From Clostridiales bacterium VE202-21 (GTDB lineage Bacteria; Bacillota; Clostridia; Lachnospirales; Lachnospiraceae), in the NCBI GenBank assembly GCA_000509105.1, contig BAIF02000027.1, forward strand, positions 1 through 64,000: 64,000 nt of DNA, given 5' to 3'. The position numbers and the translations under genes were made by a program. The notes beneath the pieces were generated by a model, which worked only from the letters and a program-made list of their open reading frames with translations, ran no database searches and was not told the DNA's origin. Positions 62,906-64,000 of this stretch are shown piece after piece (position 1 is the stretch's first letter; each line of letters begins with the position of its first letter).

Positions 62906-64000
62906 GTGTTAGCTGTAGAAATGAGAAATATTACAAAACGTTTTGGGAGTTTCACTGCAAACGACCAGATCAACTTTTTGGTGGAAAAAGGGGAGATACA
63001 CTGTCTGCTTGGAGAAAACGGTGCGGGGAAAACAACTCTCATGAATATACTGTTTGGTTTATATAAGGCAGATGAAGGATCCCTGAAAATAAATGGAGAG
63101 GATATCGTAAAGCATTCAGCAAAGAAAGCATTCCAATGTGGGCTTGGCATGGTGCATCAGCATTTTATGCTCGTAGATGCACTGACAGTGTGGGAAAATG
63201 TAGTTGTAGGGAATGAACCGGGCAGATTTGCGATTGACAGAAAGACAAGCATTCAGCAGGTACAGCAAATTTCAGACTGTTATAATTTCGGACTAAATGT
63301 AGAAGATAAAGTCTCGGAGTTGTCCATAGGCATGAAGCAGCGTGTTGAAATACTGAAAACACTTTATCGGGGGGCAGAAATCATTATTTTGGATGAACCG
63401 ACTGCTGTGCTTACGCCTCAGGAAGTGGAACAGCTGCTGGACATTTTCCGGGACATAAAAAGGCAGGGAAAAACCATTATTTTTATTACACACAAATTAA
63501 ATGAGACAAAAGCGGTCTCTGACTCTGTTACAGTTTTGCGGGGAGGAAAATCAGTATTTAGTGCGGCTACAAAAGATGTGGACATAAAGACTCTTGCGAA
63601 CAAGATGGTCGGCCATGAGGTTGCTTTTAATCTAAAACGGCTTCCGAATGATATTGGAGAGGCTGTTGTTTCTCTCAATCAGGTACGTATTTTAGACAAT
63701 GCTCAAGAGACAGTATCATTTGATATTCATGCAGGAGAGATTTTGGGAATTGCCGGTGTAGAAGGAAATGGCCAGATGCAGCTAGAGGAAATTCTGATGG
63801 GATTTCAAAAATGTAAAGAGGGATCCATAATAATCAAAGGGGATGATGTAACAAAATGGTCCACTAGAAAACGCTTAGAGAAGGGGATCAGCTATATTCC
63901 ATCGGAAAGACATCAAAGGGCAATACTAACTAACTTTTCAATTTTGGATAATTATTTACTGGGAAATCAATATAATAAAAAGTTTGTAAAAAAGGAACTG
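62906..64000 (+). CDS. Nucleoside/simple-sugar ABC transporter ATPase, 3' end outside window
   Basis: The first 365 codons of a double ATPase of the YufO/NupO/RbsA type. GTG at 62906 after GAGGTG gives MLAVEMRNITKRFG. Domain 1 has Walker A GENGAGKTT, signature LSIGMKQR, Walker B IIILDEPTAVLTP and THKLNE; domain 2 begins after about residue 250 (GEILGIAGVEGNGQMQ replaces Walker A) and IPSERHQRAILTNFS is reached before the window ends. With the BMP lipoprotein it should form a nucleoside importer whose permeases lie beyond 64000. Confidence 0.94.
   Translation, partial: MLAVEMRNITKRFGSFTANDQINFLVEKGEIHCLLGENGAGKTTLMNILFGLYKADEGSLKINGEDIVKHSAKKAFQCGLGMVHQHFMLVDALTVWENVVVGNEPGRFAIDRKTSIQQVQQISDCYNFGLNVEDKVSELSIGMKQRVEILKTLYRGAEIIILDEPTAVLTPQEVEQLLDIFRDIKRQGKTIIFITHKLNETKAVSDSVTVLRGGKSVFSAATKDVDIKTLANKMVGHEVAFNLKRLPNDIGEAVVSLNQVRILDNAQETVSFDIHAGEILGIAGVEGNGQMQLEEILMGFQKCKEGSIIIKGDDVTKWSTRKRLEKGISYIPSERHQRAILTNFSILDNYLLGNQYNKKFVKKEL

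Overview
The window looks like a chromosomal segment of an anaerobic, amino-acid-fermenting Firmicute of the Lachnospiraceae type (the Clostridium scindens / C. hylemonae / Dorea neighbourhood). This is inferred from gene content: Stickland proline reductase, full selenocysteine machinery, AdhE, glycyl radical enzymes, a zinc-type adenylate kinase, zinc-type S14, and the Gram-positive S10-spc-alpha order. No phage, insertion sequence or CRISPR array was seen.

Layout. (1) 0.2-3.8 kb: housekeeping genes (membrane protein, small conserved protein, HD phosphohydrolase, sirtuin, convergent SAM methyltransferase). (2) 4.0-13.2 kb: a selenium island on the plus strand: yedF, selD (itself a selenoprotein with in-frame TGA), selA, selB, a LysR regulator, a class-V aminotransferase/cysteine desulfurase-like enzyme, the YedE transporter, a TusA-like protein and a DUF3343 Se/S carrier-like protein. 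(3) 13.3-14.8 kb, minus strand: an unknown membrane-anchored protein and a TetR regulator. (4) 15.0-20.8 kb: the D-proline reductase locus: proline racemase (minus), tRNA-Sec, then prdC, prdA, a small CBO2463-type protein and prdB (selenoprotein, in-frame TGA). Regions 2 and 4 together hold what is needed to load selenium into tRNA-Sec, decode UGA and make a selenium-dependent Stickland enzyme. (5) 20.8-21.8 kb: about 1 kb without genes, with a 54-bp perfect palindrome, other hairpins and the S10-operon promoters and leader. (6) 21.8-38.0 kb: the S10-spc-alpha ribosomal protein supercluster with secY, adk, a KOW protein, infA and rpoA. (7) 38.2-40.9 kb: adhE with a Rex-like operator. (8) 41-53.5 kb: envelope, transport and repair genes (phosphotransferase-like gene, cell-wall hydrolase, HAD phosphatase, uppP, amino-acid ABC transporter, an SfsA-MutY fusion, TetR, diacylglycerol-kinase-like gene, GDPD, PAP2). 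Three of these genes carry single-base frameshifts. Three large structured inverted-repeat elements lie between the genes. (9) 54-57.4 kb: trpS, a GGDEF-PAS-GGDEF-EAL protein and tRNA-Arg(ACG). (10) 57.6-64 kb: a Crp-like regulator divergent from a YjjI-type glycyl radical enzyme, its YjjW activase, a nucleoside hydrolase, a BMP-family nucleoside-binding lipoprotein and an ABC ATPase cut by the window edge.

The items I consider most worth follow-up are the YjjI/YjjW-nucleoside cluster, an uncharacterised glycyl radical enzyme tied by context to nucleoside uptake and cleavage, and the recurrent elements of roughly 120-300 nt built from an outer stem enclosing two hairpins. Next come the 54-bp palindrome and its dispersed half-elements, the 384-nt structured gap between rpmJ and rpsM, and the SfsA-MutY fusion. 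All functional calls rest on motif recognition by eye; no database search was run.
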